Source: Rusavskia elegans (Eukaryota; Ascomycota; Lecanoromycetes; Teloschistales; Teloschistaceae). From it: 64,000 nucleotides of DNA. The stretch lies in NCBI GenBank assembly GCA_011316305.1, contig SAUG01000030.1, positions 1-64,000 on the forward strand, in the 5' to 3' direction. The notes under the pieces were generated by a model, which saw only the letters and a list, made by a program, of their open reading frames with translations, ran no database searches and was not told the origin of the DNA. The position numbers were made by a program, and so were the translations under genes. Below, piece after piece: positions 1 to 10,547 of this stretch. Numbering within the stretch: position 1 is the stretch's first letter; every line of letters begins with the position of its first letter.

Positions 1-110
1 CCCCCCAGGGGGGGGGGCGTATATAGAATCTGATTTAGAAGCAAAACGCAGCATGAACATGAATCGGAAACATGAATCGGAAGGAAGAACAGTATTTTAG
101 ACGCAGTCAA
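1..110. repeat. C/G palindrome and short tandem duplication at window edge
   Basis: The first 17 bases are a run of C followed by AG and a run of G, which can fold into a hairpin. Around positions 57-85 a 13-base unit, CATGAATCGGAA plus one base, occurs twice in tandem. Nothing else is recognised between the edge and position 121. Confidence 0.4.
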
Positions 111-121
111 GCTTGCTACTC

Positions 122-466
122 CTAAAAATCACTTTGCTCTCCACGACTTCGAACCGCTTGACGATGACTAAAGTGCGATGGACGTAGAAGTACACGTGTA
201 TCCAGAATGACTCTTCCGTCTAGCTCTATCCTCGGGTTCCCTAATGTACACTTCTCCTTCTTTGCTCTTTCCGGTCCAATTCCGATAATGCGACCTCTAA
301 GTTTAGTCAAAGTCTCTGGCGTGAAGCCACCTTTGATGTTTTCCACCAGGGCCTCGGGAAACGGCTTCGTCTTTGGTGACCGGGTGGATGCAAAGTTGAT
401 ATTTTGATAAGCCGATACAGTCAGCGTCATGCTACCGCCTTGCTTCATCTCGGATCCGGGTCCCAT
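122..466 (-). CDS. hypothetical small ORF, doubtful
   Basis: This is an open frame of 114 codons with no recognised domain, no signal peptide and no membrane segment. It is basic and contains a mixed-composition stretch that could be protein (for example around GGFTPETLTKLRGRIIGIG). A Met at codon 7 or 13 could equally be the start. It lies 150 bp downstream of the stop of the neighbouring minus-strand membrane protein, so it could also be a chance frame in intergenic DNA or one exon of a gene running off the window. Confidence 0.25.
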   Translation of the reverse strand: MGPGSEMKQGGSMTLTVSAYQNINFASTRSPKTKPFPEALVENIKGGFTPETLTKLRGRIIGIGPERAKKEKCTLGNPRIELDGRVILDTRVLLRPSHFSHRQAVRSRGEQSDF

Positions 467-616
467 GAGCCCAATCCTCGCTTGGGAAGGCTGGCGGCAA
501 ATGGGAGAGGATACTCTAACCGCAGACCTGCCTCAGCGGGTCCCGCGTCCGGAATAGGACTTATGTTGTGGCAGTGATAGATTAACAACGGAGATTGATT
601 TTTCCGATTCTCGGTT

Positions 617-2136
617 TCAACCTCCTTTCTTCGGGATTGAAATCTGATTATCTTTTGTGCATATCATCTCGTTTGCATATGCCCGATACCTGTCCAACAA
701 GTCCGTGTCGTACAATTCATGCTGCGTTCGAAAGCTAAAATGGGCCGCGATGGCGTGGGTGTTCACCAGCACAGGCCGGTTCAACTTCACTGGTATGCCC
801 ACGCTCAACTCGTGCTCGTCGTCATCACTATCGAAGGGCATGTTGTCCAGAACGTCTTTACCCCAGATGGCCATGAAATTGATGTTCATCCGCCCAAACC
901 CTGTGTCCCAGATTCCCTCGGAGGATGAAGGAGAGCTGGTGCCATAGTGATACAGATGTAACTGATTCTTCTCAATATTCTCAAGAAGTGAATAATGGAC
1001 TTGAGCAGCCAGTGCCCAAGACTTCCAGTCTGGACCATACGGATTGTACTCTGATTTGGACATGGGCGTCTTATAGATATTTTTCTTAGGATCTGGTAAC
1101 GGAAGCCAGCGGTGGCCCTTGAAAGGAGGTGCGGCGGGATTATCTGCTTCGAGTACTTCACCGCCGTCAGGCTTGTCCATGGTGACAGGAAATGACATGT
1201 CGCCCTCCTCATTCCACGTCGGAAGAGCCGAGGCGCGCCAGGCTTTGGGGCCTAAGGCAGCTCCGTTGGAATCATCCTGTGGAGGCTTGGTCTCAGGCAA
1301 GTAAGGGTGAATAGCGCCGAAGTGATAGTGCAGCCAGCCGGTCTCAGGGCTATTAACCAGATTGGCGACCACAAGGAGGGAGTCGGGATGCTTTATCTTG
1401 GAGTAGACGACATTGGCGACGGCGTGGTCATCGAAAAATATCTGCGATGTCAGTAACCGTGGTTAGCGATCAGTATAGCACGACTTACCATGTCATCGTC
1501 GATCTTGATGTACATGTGCTCCGGCACCACCGAATATTTCCACGCCTCTTTATATCCAAGCTTTCCATTGGGAAGAGTGACCTTCTTGTATAGCTTGTTG
1601 GTCTTGATCAATTGATCCAGATATTTGATGTCGGCCTTGTTATCCGTGTTCACGGCGAAGAGGACCTCATCTAGAAAGCCTCCATTGGTCACAAGATTCT
1701 TCTTGAGGTAGCAGTCCAAAATCGCAATGGTTGGCGGTCGGCCGAAGAAGATCAAGCCAATGATCTTGAAGTCGACAGGCTTTTCGAACTCCCCCATCGG
1801 TGGAACAGTGGGGTGCGGAGGCGGCGGTGGTGGCGGCCGGGGAGGAATGCCATGATCATCTTGTGTAGGCCGTATCTGCTCAACGAGATTTGACTTCTGC
1901 AAGAACATGAGGCTCCCAAGCATCAAGACGACGGCAACAACGGCACCGATCCAGATACAACTGCGTTTCCTCCATGGGGGCGTCTGTCTCCAAGACTGCT
2001 TGAATCGTCTGTCAGTCGAACCGTTGGTGTATTTATGTCGTTGTCCCGCAGCCTCGGCGTCGTCAATCTCGAAGGAGGTGGATCGAAGTAGCTCCCGCGA
2101 CTCGGTGCTCGATCGCGAGACTTGGTCACTTGACAT
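617..2136 (-). CDS. type II membrane protein, glycosyltransferase-like
   Basis: Two exons, 2136-1489 and 1441-617, joined in phase 0 across a 47-bp intron (GTAAGT donor, CGCAG acceptor), give about 490 residues. The N-terminal ~60 residues are polar and cytosolic. One hydrophobic segment (WIGAVVAVVLMLGSLMFL, about 62-79) is followed by a proline-rich stalk (about 101-113) and a globular domain. Just before the splice junction the protein reads YIKIDDDM, then IFFDDHAV after it. A DxD-type acidic motif following a type II anchor is typical of Golgi glycosyltransferases, where it binds metal and nucleotide sugar. Donor and acceptor sugars cannot be read. Family assignment is inferred from architecture and motif only, so glycosyltransferase-like is as far as I go. 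Confidence 0.75.
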
Positions 2137-2496
2137 GACACGGCGGGATCAATAGCTGCCGGTATAAGATGCTTTGGAAATGGTTACATGGTGAAGAAGA
2201 GGTCCGGCCGCTGACTGAAGGATCTTGCCCACCCCCCTACCGCTGATCGACTTATCTCCATTGGATACCTAGCGCTTTGCTTGGCTCTCCTTGGAGTTGG
2301 GCTGAAGCGGGTGAGCCAACGATACGAATACGGTGTTCGTACTCACCCGCTTTCACAGTACAGTTTTCTTTGCAACCTTTATCATGGATGATGGGTGGAA
2401 TGAAGAGATACTAGAAATCATCGAGAAGCTGCTAATCTGGCTTCTTGTTAGGTTTTCATAGTCTTCGTTTGCGTTACATAACATCTCGAACCATGT
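2137..2496. other. gap between two minus-strand genes
   Basis: This gap holds the 5' region of the membrane glycosyltransferase-like gene and is followed by the 3' end of the dehydratase gene. No further gene, repeat or clear regulatory motif is seen. Confidence 0.5.
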
Positions 2497-3845
2497 CTAT
2501 CCAGCAACATTTTCCGCTATCCTCTCCCCTTTCTCCCCAACTTTCCCTTCAGCCCGTGGGGCCTTTTTATCTTCTGTAGCAAACATCCTCGATATCGCTT
2601 CCAAAGTCGTATTCCCACCACTCAGCACCACACCAACGTCCCAACCTTCTTCACCACCTTCTTCCTCGACAATCTTTCTAAACTCCTCATTATGCAGGCA
2701 AACCGCAAGACCCACGACAGCACTAGGCTCCACAAAGACTTTCATCCTCTCGATTACCAACTTCATGGCCAAGAGTATCTGCTCTTCAGTGACTGCAAAC
2801 ACCCCCTGTACTTTAGATTTGTGGCTGATGACCGTCCAATTGATTTCTCCCACTGGAGTCCTTAAGCCGTCTGCAATTGTTAATGTCTTAACCGTTGTGA
2901 CTCGTTGGTTCACGGCAAGGCCTCTCCGTCCGTCATCGGCACCCTGGAAGGATGGCTCGGCTCCAAATACTCTGGTTCCAGTGCCGGAGAGAGCGGTAGC
3001 GATGCCTGCCAGCATACCACCGCCGCCAAGAGGTGCAATCACCGCGTCAAGGTGTCCAGAACGCCGTTCAAGAGATGACCCCAACTTGGTGTTTGAAGCA
3101 CCATTCGAAGTGGGTGTGCCGTCCGTGGGGGTGGAATCTTCTCCATGCACACTCAATGAAGCATCCCCGTCAATTAGCTCCTGTACTTGCCTTTCCAATT
3201 CCAAAGCCATTGTACCCTGTCCAAGTATGATATTCGGATGATCGTAGGGAGGTATCAACAATGCTCCAGTTCTTTTGATAACATCCTCTACCATGGCCTC
3301 ACGTTCTTGTGACGTGCTGCCACTGAAGATGACTTCTGCCCCGTAGCTTTTGGTGGCTGCTATCTTGGACGGCGTGGAGATTGTGGGCATGACAATGTAG
3401 GCCTTGACGCCCTGCGTCTGGGCCGCGAGAGCTAATGCTTGGGCATGGTTGCCTTAATGATCTCGAATTTGCATCAGCTCGCTATGTTCTACAAAGATGC
3501 CTGGGATTTTTAAAGAGAATCTTCACCTGAGCTATGGGTCACTACGCCCTTGGTTAGCTGCTCCTTTGTAAGACGTGAAAGAGCATGGAAAGCCCCCCGG
3601 CTCTTGAACGCTCCAATTCGTTGATAATTTTCACATTTGAAGAACAAGTGAATCCTGGGGCTTGCAGGCGTTCGACCCTCGAAAGCGGTGCCCAATAGTG
3701 CTTTTGGAGACTGTGGCCTGGACGCTAGATCATTGAGCGTCTGGGACGTTATGACTGGTGTGCAGTGAATATGTTCTTTAATGGCTTTGTGTGCAGCCTC
3801 TACGGAGGACCGGGTGAGAGGTAAATTCGACGATGCACTGGCCAT
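2497..3845 (-). CDS. PLP-dependent serine/threonine dehydratase or racemase-like enzyme
   Basis: Exons 3845-3527 and 3452-2497 join in phase 1 to about 424 residues. The sequence follows the fold-type II PLP family (serine racemase / threonine dehydratase). It has the lysine motif AFKSRGAF, where Lys forms the Schiff base, then SSGNHAQALA formed across the splice junction (the phosphate/substrate loop), then a glycine loop PLGGGGML binding the PLP phosphate. The start at MASASSNLP is chosen because it directly precedes the first conserved helix; an upstream in-frame Met at 4028 would add an unconvincing 61 residues. The substrate (L-Ser, L-Thr or D-Ser) cannot be decided. There is no C-terminal ACT-like regulatory domain of biosynthetic threonine deaminase, so a catabolic or racemase role is more likely than isoleucine synthesis, despite ILV5 lying next door. 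Confidence 0.85.
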
Positions 3846-4126
3846 ATTGAAGCACACCGTGGCGGACAATAGACCTGTTGATCCTGCAACGTTAGGGGTG
3901 ATTGACAGGCAGCATGGTTTGGTCGAATGTTGGTATATTTGGACTCGAAGAATTGGATCAGGTGAAAATCCCCGCGCCAAGGACTCCATTGGTTTTGAAT
4001 CTGCCCACTCATCGGCTGTCGACAACAATTCCGTAGTTTATGTAGTTGCTTTTCTGTCCAGACTGTTGGAACTAGGGTACAAAGCGCCAAATGGTATCAA
4101 ATACATCGAGACCGCTGTGAGACATC

Positions 4127-5591
4127 TCACTGGTTTTCCGGACGCAAAGATCTGTTATCATCGGTCAGAAGGGGTCAACAGCGTATTTGCATTGGAACTC
4201 GAGCTTACCTTACTGCCTTCCCAGCACGCCATATTTCAAGATCCCGTATTTCCTGCATCTCCTTCTCGTACTTCTCGCGATAATCAGGCTGAGAATTGAA
4301 GTCCAGTGACCGTTGTGTCTCCCTCCCATCTTTCACGCTGTCGTAGAGATCGTTGAATACAGGCTTCAACGTGTCCTTGAATCTGCTGCTCCAATCGATT
4401 GCTCCCCGTCTAGCTGTGGTAGAGCAGGCTGCGTACATCCAGTCCATCCCGTTGGCGCCGATCAACGGGTAAAGACTCTGGGTTGCCTCCTCGACGGTTT
4501 CGTTGAACGCTTCGCTGGGGCTGTGGCCTCGCTCGCGAAGAACTTCGTACTGAGCGAGGAACATGCCGTGGATGCCGCCCATCAAGCAACCGCGCTCGCC
4601 GTAGAGATCCGAGTAGACTTCTTTCTCGAACGTTGTCTTGTATAGATAGCCACTGCCCACGGCGACACCCAGCGCGACAGCCTTCTCTTCAGCTTTCCCT
4701 GTTACATCCTGGAAGACGGCAACGGAGGAATTGATGCCGCGGCCTTCACGGAATAGCGTTCGCACCGTCCGACCCGAACCTTTAGGAGCCACGAGGATGA
4801 CATCGATGTCGGTCGGAACGTCGACCTTGGTCAGATCCTTGAATACAGGAGAGAAGCCATGGGAGAAGTACAGAGTCTAATCCCAGATTAGCCGCATCCT
4901 TTGCTCTTTACTTTTCCGATCACCAACCTTGCCCTTGGTCAACTGAGGTTTGATTGCGGGCCACGTTTCACTCTGGGCAGCGTCGCTGAGCAAGTTCATG
5001 ACAATGGTCCCCTTGGATATGGCTTCATCGACGTCGAAGAGATTGGTCCCTGGAACCCAGCCGTCTTGCTGAGCTTCTTTCCACGAGGCGCCATTCTTCC
5101 GTACACCGATGATCACATTCAAGCCATTGTCCCGTAGGTTCAGCCCTTGCCCGTGCCCCTGTGATCCATAACCAATAAGTGCAAGTGTGTCATTCTTGAA
5201 GTATTCCTGTGAGAGAAGTAAGCCCAGACTCCCGCCAGATCTGCAACGACAGTCTCTGCTGTGTGTTGTCTGGTGTTGAAGTTGGAGATCACCAAAAGCT
5301 TCTCGCGCGGCCAATCCTCACGCTCTGCGCTCAGATTAGCTAGGTAGCCAGACAGGTCGAAACCGAGTAGCTCTAGGTACCGTATACTGTTTCTTTGTGG
5401 CCTGCGAAGTCAATGGACTTGACGCCTCGAGTCTGTTGCCGTGAGACGACTGCAGGATATATTGTTGCCGAGGGGCTGCTGAGTCGCGAATGACTGGTCA
5501 ATCCGACAATTGTTCGGCGCTGGATGGTAGGAGAGATCAATTGGCGGATGAGGGGCGCTTGCAAAGAACGATTGAAGCTTCTAGAAGCCAT
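4127..5591 (-). CDS. ILV5: ketol-acid reductoisomerase, mitochondrial
   Basis: Five exons (5591-5381, 5324-5293, 5206-4928, 4876-4209, 4151-4127) sum to 1215 nt, 404 residues. The enzyme converts acetolactate and acetohydroxybutyrate with NADPH and Mg2+ in valine and isoleucine synthesis. The first ~60 residues are Arg/Ser-rich with few acids, a mitochondrial presequence. The Rossmann motif GYGSQGHGQG binds NADPH, followed by the family blocks GRTVRTLFREGRG and GCLMGGIHGMF. Two very small exons matter: a 32-nt exon encoding the ERED linker before EYFKND, and a 25-nt last exon encoding SLRPENQ, the conserved C-terminus. Both would be lost by an ORF-only annotation. Near-matches to the Gcn4/CPC1 site (TGAGTCC) lie upstream at about 5878 and 6023 (minus sense at the latter); control by CPC1 is inference. 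Confidence 0.95.
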
Positions 5592-6076
5592 GCTGAAAGG
5601 TTGTTCGAGGGTCGTGAGGGTCAAAGTTTGAAGAGAGTGGGTGCTATTGCTTAACTTCCTCGGTCAATAATAATGGCAAGAAATAAATCTGTCTTGCAAA
5701 AAGCTGTCAAGCTCCCAAGGCGAGCAGGGGTCCTTCTTAGTGCGAGCGATCTCGGCTGCCACGCCAAGGCTCCGGTTGGTATCTACTTCTGAGGGCAATA
5801 TCAAACTATTCATTATTGGCAGCGATTTCGGTGTCAACAGGGTGATATTGCTAGTTCTTAGAAGGAAGTGTCAAGCTCTGAGTCCGTATCAGGCTGGATA
5901 GCCGAGTCTCAAAATCGAACCGGCCGTCGCTAGGAAAACAGAGTGATAGAGTTTGGGTGAACGCAAGGGAGGATAGATTCAAGCCGGAGGGCATCAATCA
6001 TGGCAGGCAGGATTACAACAAAGGACTCACTTAGCAAGTCATGTGAAGTATTCGATGAAGAACCTCGCTTTCTTGC
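5592..6076. promoter_or_regulatory. ILV5 upstream region / 3' flank of isocitrate lyase
   Basis: This gap contains the ILV5 promoter. Two six-of-seven matches to the Gcn4/CPC1 consensus TGASTCA are visible (TGAGTCC near 5878; GGACTCA near 6023). No exact site, TATA box or further gene is convincing. Confidence 0.35.
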
Positions 6077-7889
6077 CTATTTGAATTGATCCTCCGTTAC
6101 CCCTTTTCCCATTGCTGATGTTGAGCTGACCCCGCCTGTGACCATTCTCAGTAGATTATCCACGTAGTTCGCACCTGACCATTTCTGATGCGTGACAACA
6201 TCAATCTTGCCTTCAATCTCAGGTTCCTGAACCAATTCTCCATAGGCGCGCATCCCCTGCTTGGCAAATGCTTTCGAGAACTGATCGGATATCAACGCCG
6301 TGGTATGAAGCCCCGCCAGTGTGATGAACTGCCAACAATAGCCGAGTTTTGCAAGTTGTTGGATATAGGTTTCTTGCTCGTCGCGTGGCATGGCTGCCTT
6401 CCAATTGAATGATGGTGATAGATTGTATGCAAACCTTCCTAGCGTTAGCGGAGGCATGAGGAGCACTCGCAACTGGACTTACTTCTGCTCGGGCCAGACT
6501 GCATGTACGCCTTTGGCAAACTCCTCTGCTTGCTTGTAATCCGGCAGCTTACTCTCCATCCATAGCATGTCCGCGTATGGAGCATATGCGATGGCTCTGT
6601 TGACCGCGCAACCGCAGCCACCCTGGTAACGATAAAAGCCCTCTCGCGTCCGAGGCGAGTCCCAATCCCAATGGATATCCACGCCGGTGAGACCTTTGGC
6701 AATCGCTCTAGACTCAGCATTGCTTTTGCCCTTAACAGCGGCAAGGTATTCTTTGGTCAGCCCCTGTTTGTCGACATGCACACCAGCGTTGATCATGTCC
6801 ACCACGGCTTCGTCAAAGAGCTTCAGTCCAGCCTGGCTAAGCCACTGGTCCTCGATCGCTTGCAGTTGTTCTCCGTTCTGACCAGCTTGCTCCGCTGCTA
6901 GCATCAGATCGTTCAAAGGCTGTAGAGCAGGGTTTGTCATTCCGAGGATGAATGCGTGATCCCGAGGATCAATACTAGACGTGATAAGGGTCGCAGCTTC
7001 GGAGTCGGTTCGTGCCACCGCGAGCAAATCGGTCCCTAGGCTATGTCAGCAACATCATCCGACGCATCTCATGATATCCAAAATTACCCATGATGTCAGC
7101 CTGAGCTCGGATAGCTACAAGTCGGTTGATGTGCTCGCTGATGGGTACGAGCACTTTGCCCGCCATGTGACCACATTTCTTAGTTCCTGGCGCCTGATCC
7201 TCAATGTGAACTCCCGCAGCTCCCTTTTCTATGAATAATTTCGTAAGTTTCATGATGGCTGTGAGACCGCCATGGCCTGTGTCTGCGTCGGCAATGATTG
7301 GTCGAAGGAAATCGGTGCTTGCCACACTTCCACGACGGGCCTTTGGGACGGATAGGCGCTCTTCTCTTTGTTTTCGGTCGTGGAAGAGTTGGGCAAGGAA
7401 CAGTTGCTGGACCTTGTTGGGGACCGTGTTCTATGCTGGATCAGCTTGTATGACGATTGTAGCTATGTGGTACACCTGCCATGGGATAGTCGCCGAGATC
7501 AGGTGATGGTTCGTCGGTCGATGAGGCAGTAGAGGAGCATTGCCAGCCGGAGACGTAGACGGTATCAAGATATTTCGCCATCTGCGTAAGCATTGTCGGT
7601 TCCAAGCAGCCGTAGGTAAAGCTTGCGTCACCATTCTTTTGTATCTGTCAACCACCATTCGGATAGTTGAGCAAAGGCTAGTTACCCTGAATCTAGTTTC
7701 GAAGATCTGCCAGAGCTTTTTGCTTTGAACATTGCTGGGATAGTCGATCTTCAGATTCCCCCTTTTAGCAACAATTTGTTCCGCGGTGAAAGGTCGCTTG
7801 GTGTATCTCCATCGAGAGTCGGCCCACCACTGCTTCACAGCCTTGACGTCTGCTTGGAATAGCTGCTCCTCATGATCCAGTGGAGACAT
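6077..7889 (-). CDS. acuD: isocitrate lyase
   Basis: Five exons (7889-7686, 7644-7474, 7430-7088, 7035-6483, 6434-6077) sum to 1629 nt, 542 residues, the usual length of fungal isocitrate lyase. The enzyme splits isocitrate into succinate and glyoxylate in the glyoxylate shunt, allowing growth on acetate and fatty acids. The catalytic motif KKCGHM has Cys211. Other family blocks are [15 protein letters not shown] and [12 protein letters not shown]. The closely related 2-methylisocitrate lyase usually has a mitochondrial leader and KKCGHL. Here the N-terminus is short and polar ([11 protein letters not shown]) and the motif is KKCGHM, which favours isocitrate lyase. The C-terminus ...TEDQFK carries no SKL-type peroxisomal signal. 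GTGGGG CreA-like hexamers lie upstream near 8113 and 8497, but such hexamers are common. Confidence 0.93.
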
Positions 7890-8656
7890 TGGAACGGCAT
7901 ATAGAAACACTTTGGAGTCGGCCAGATTGATAATAGAAGATCGAAGCGAAGTGATAAGGAGCAAGTAGAGGGTGGAGAGGCCGATGTCAAGATGACGGAA
8001 CAAGAAGACATCACAGGCACATGAATGAACTACAGAAGGCATTGTGCCTCGGACCGATACCAACGCCAATGCTTCTCCGGTAACCCGGGACCTGGCCAAT
8101 CCTAGCACTTTGTGGGGAAACCGCCCAGGGCATAGCCTCTGGCATAGGCAATGCGATTGAGCCAAGAGCTCAAATCCATGTAGTAAATCGATTCGCTGTC
8201 CCATGACTGGTGGTAAGTAAGTATGGTCCTGAAATGGTGGGTGTTGACAGCAACGTGATGAATGTTCAAATGCACGAATCTTTAACCTCGGCTGCATCCA
8301 ATACGAGTAATCCCTGCTGGCATTGGCGCGACACTAAATTTGGGAACTCTTATGATTGGTCAGGGCAATTGACATCTCTATTCCAGCTTGGCAGGCGTCT
8401 TCCTACAATAGGATTAATTTCCTCAAAGATTGGATTAAAGTCTGACTCTTCTCCACCGACCTAGTATCACCCTTTCAACTCTGACGGACTGTTATGTGGG
8501 GATGACTCGTATCGTTGATTGTCACTCACGCGCTCGGAATTCATCGCCAGCAAGGAAATCTTGTTACTCAATCGAGGGTCACGTATCAATAGTGGGAAAT
8601 TAAGAACCCTCGATTAGCTAGCTGGGTAATTCCAGAAGAAGACTAGTACCTCTACC
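7890..8656. promoter_or_regulatory. divergent promoter region, isocitrate lyase / OTU protease
   Basis: This gap separates two divergently transcribed genes. Open frames overlapping it on the minus strand are the 5' extension of the isocitrate lyase frame and lack protein-like sequence. Two GTGGGG hexamers could be CreA sites; nothing else is recognised. Confidence 0.35.
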
Positions 8657-9571
8657 ATGATGGAACAGCTTCAATCGAGACATCGACAGGAACAAAGAGA
8701 TCTTCAAGCCCGTATAACCCAGAAGAAAAAGTCTGCAACCAAGAAGACGCGTAAAGGCATCAACGATGAGTGTTCTGAACTTGCAAGGCAGTTGAAAGAG
8801 AGGCAGGATCTTGAATTATCCAGTCTGGAAGGGCCAACCAAATGTGACGAGGATACAGATATCCCAACCACTGACCCTGAACCAGTCCCAGAAGAGTGTT
8901 ATGGTAATGGGGCTGAACATAAGACGCAGCATTCGCCTGGACCAGCCGTAGCACTCACAAACGAGCAAACCAGAAAACCCAATCGACAAAAAGCTCGATT
9001 GGCTAGAAGAGCTGCAGAGCAAGAACACATGATCGCTGAGGCCGCAAAAGAGGCCCAAGGCCTGCCAGACCTTCGTCAACAGGAAATCGACGCCATGCGT
9101 ACACTGTTTACTTCCAAGGCTCTCCAAGAGCATGCGATTCGCTCTGACGGCCACTGTCTGTACGCAGCAGTAGCCGATCAGCTTACCACTCAGGAACACG
9201 CACCAATGCTCGAAGCTCCTCTCAATGGCAGAACCGGTATCATCGAGCCTTCAAGTCCTCCATACAAGGTCACCAGGTTTGTCACAGCCTCTTACATTCA
9301 AGACCATGCCGACGAATTCCTTCCTTTTCTCGAAGAACCTCTCGATGATTATGTGGGCAAGATTCGCGATACAGGGGAGTGGGGAGGGCACCTCGAGTTG
9401 TTGGCTTTAGCTAAGGCCTACAACGTGGACATCAATGTCCTACAGAGCAGCGGCCAGATTGAGAGAATCGAATCAGGGACTGGCAAGACAAAGTTGACTT
9501 TGTGGCTATCTTATTATCATCATAATTTTGGTCTGGGCGAACACTACAATTCTCTGCGCCAAATTGGTTGA
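8657..9571 (+). CDS. OTU-family cysteine deubiquitinase (OTUD6/Otu2-like)
   Basis: A single exon gives 304 residues. The N-terminal half is charged and predicted coiled coil (repeated Glu/Arg/Gln/Lys, residues ~1-60 and 105-150), as in Otu2/OTUD6. The catalytic domain begins at the motif SDGHCLYAA, with Asp164 and nucleophile Cys167. It includes EWGGHLELLALAKAY and ends with the catalytic His296 in GEHYNSL, three residues before a conserved terminal RQ. All three catalytic positions are present, so an active isopeptidase removing ubiquitin is expected. In yeast the homologue associates with ribosomes; that role here is by analogy. It is divergent from isocitrate lyase and convergent with the methyltransferase, whose stop lies 54 bp beyond. 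Confidence 0.9.
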   Translation: MMEQLQSRHRQEQRDLQARITQKKKSATKKTRKGINDECSELARQLKERQDLELSSLEGPTKCDEDTDIPTTDPEPVPEECYGNGAEHKTQHSPGPAVALTNEQTRKPNRQKARLARRAAEQEHMIAEAAKEAQGLPDLRQQEIDAMRTLFTSKALQEHAIRSDGHCLYAAVADQLTTQEHAPMLEAPLNGRTGIIEPSSPPYKVTRFVTASYIQDHADEFLPFLEEPLDDYVGKIRDTGEWGGHLELLALAKAYNVDINVLQSSGQIERIESGTGKTKLTLWLSYYHHNFGLGEHYNSLRQIG

Positions 9572-9624
9572 TTGCAGCACCGCCTGCAAAGTTGTAGACC
9601 CCAAGCAGACTAAGGGCATACAGA

Positions 9625-10547
9625 CTATTTATGTCGCCAAATGCTCACCCAGTCTGTTCCTTTACCGATCTCATGTGTTCGCTCCGGCTGCCAGTGATCT
9701 AGCCGTTCCAAGCCGTCGGACGTTGGCGAGCCGTGGTTTCCTACTTGGACATGACCTGACGCGTCGTACGCAAGCTTTTTCCCAGGATGACTCAGGTGCT
9801 CCAGGTAGGTTTGAGGAGTCAGACCAAATGGAGGTCCTGCAATTAACGGATCTTTGTAAGTAGGAAATTCGAGGCATATGAGAAGTCCGGCGGGTGTCGT
9901 CGTCAAAAGCTGCAGCATCCTTTGCGACCAGGCCGGTCTCATCCGAGGACTCATAGCGCAGAAGAACTAGACGGTGGTGAATCAGCCACTGCCATAGCAT
10001 GATGGATCCATCTGCCCCACGCAGCATGGCATGGTCGTGGAAATCTTACGGTATAATCGTAAATCAAGTCAAAGGTCCCACCTGATACGGCGTTATTCCA
10101 TTCGCCAGCGAAGAAGTCGCCTTTGAGGAACGTGCTTGTGCCGACACGACCGGAGTGCATGTCCACCATATACTGGTCTCCACTGGTCTTCTTCTCTGCA
10201 AGACAATTCTCGACAGCCTTGTCGCTTATCTCAAGACCATACGCTTCATAGCCATGGACTGCCAAAAGCAAAACGTCATAACCTCGACCACAGCCTGGAA
10301 CAAGAGCCGTCTTTCGCCTCTTGGAACCGTCTTCTTTCTCTACCCAGCAATCGCCGATCAAGCCTCTTTTCTGGTTTAACAAATCTCTCAAGGCAGGATT
10401 TGGTCCGCCTCTGTCCCAGGGCAAGAAATCGCCGGCATCCCATAGCTGGGCCCAGCGATCTGGATGAGATGACTCGGGAACGTCGAAATGAGTGCTCAAG
10501 CGAGACCTACCATCAGATGACGAGGAGCTCTTATCTAGAATAGCCAT
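9625..10547 (-). CDS. thiopurine S-methyltransferase-family methyltransferase
   Basis: Exons 10547-10050 and 9966-9625 join in phase 0 (DLIYDYT to FFCAMSP) to about 279 residues. The TPMT family uses S-adenosylmethionine to methylate thiols or halide/thiocyanate ions. Visible motifs are WAQLWDAGDFLPWDRGGPNPAL near the N-terminus (a family signature, positions ~30-51), the SAM loop ALVPGCGRGYDV, an acidic strand YGLEIS, and FDLIYDYTFFCAM. The start at MAILDKSSSSSD is preferred over an upstream Met at 10730, because the preceding 61 residues look unlike protein in this family. Fungal members are uncharacterised for the most part, so the acceptor substrate is open. Confidence 0.88.

Noticed and set aside
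2497..5591. Biosynthetic link between the dehydratase and ILV5 as an isoleucine gene pair
   Set aside because: The dehydratase lacks the C-terminal regulatory domain of biosynthetic threonine deaminase, and adjacency alone is weak evidence in a fungal genome.
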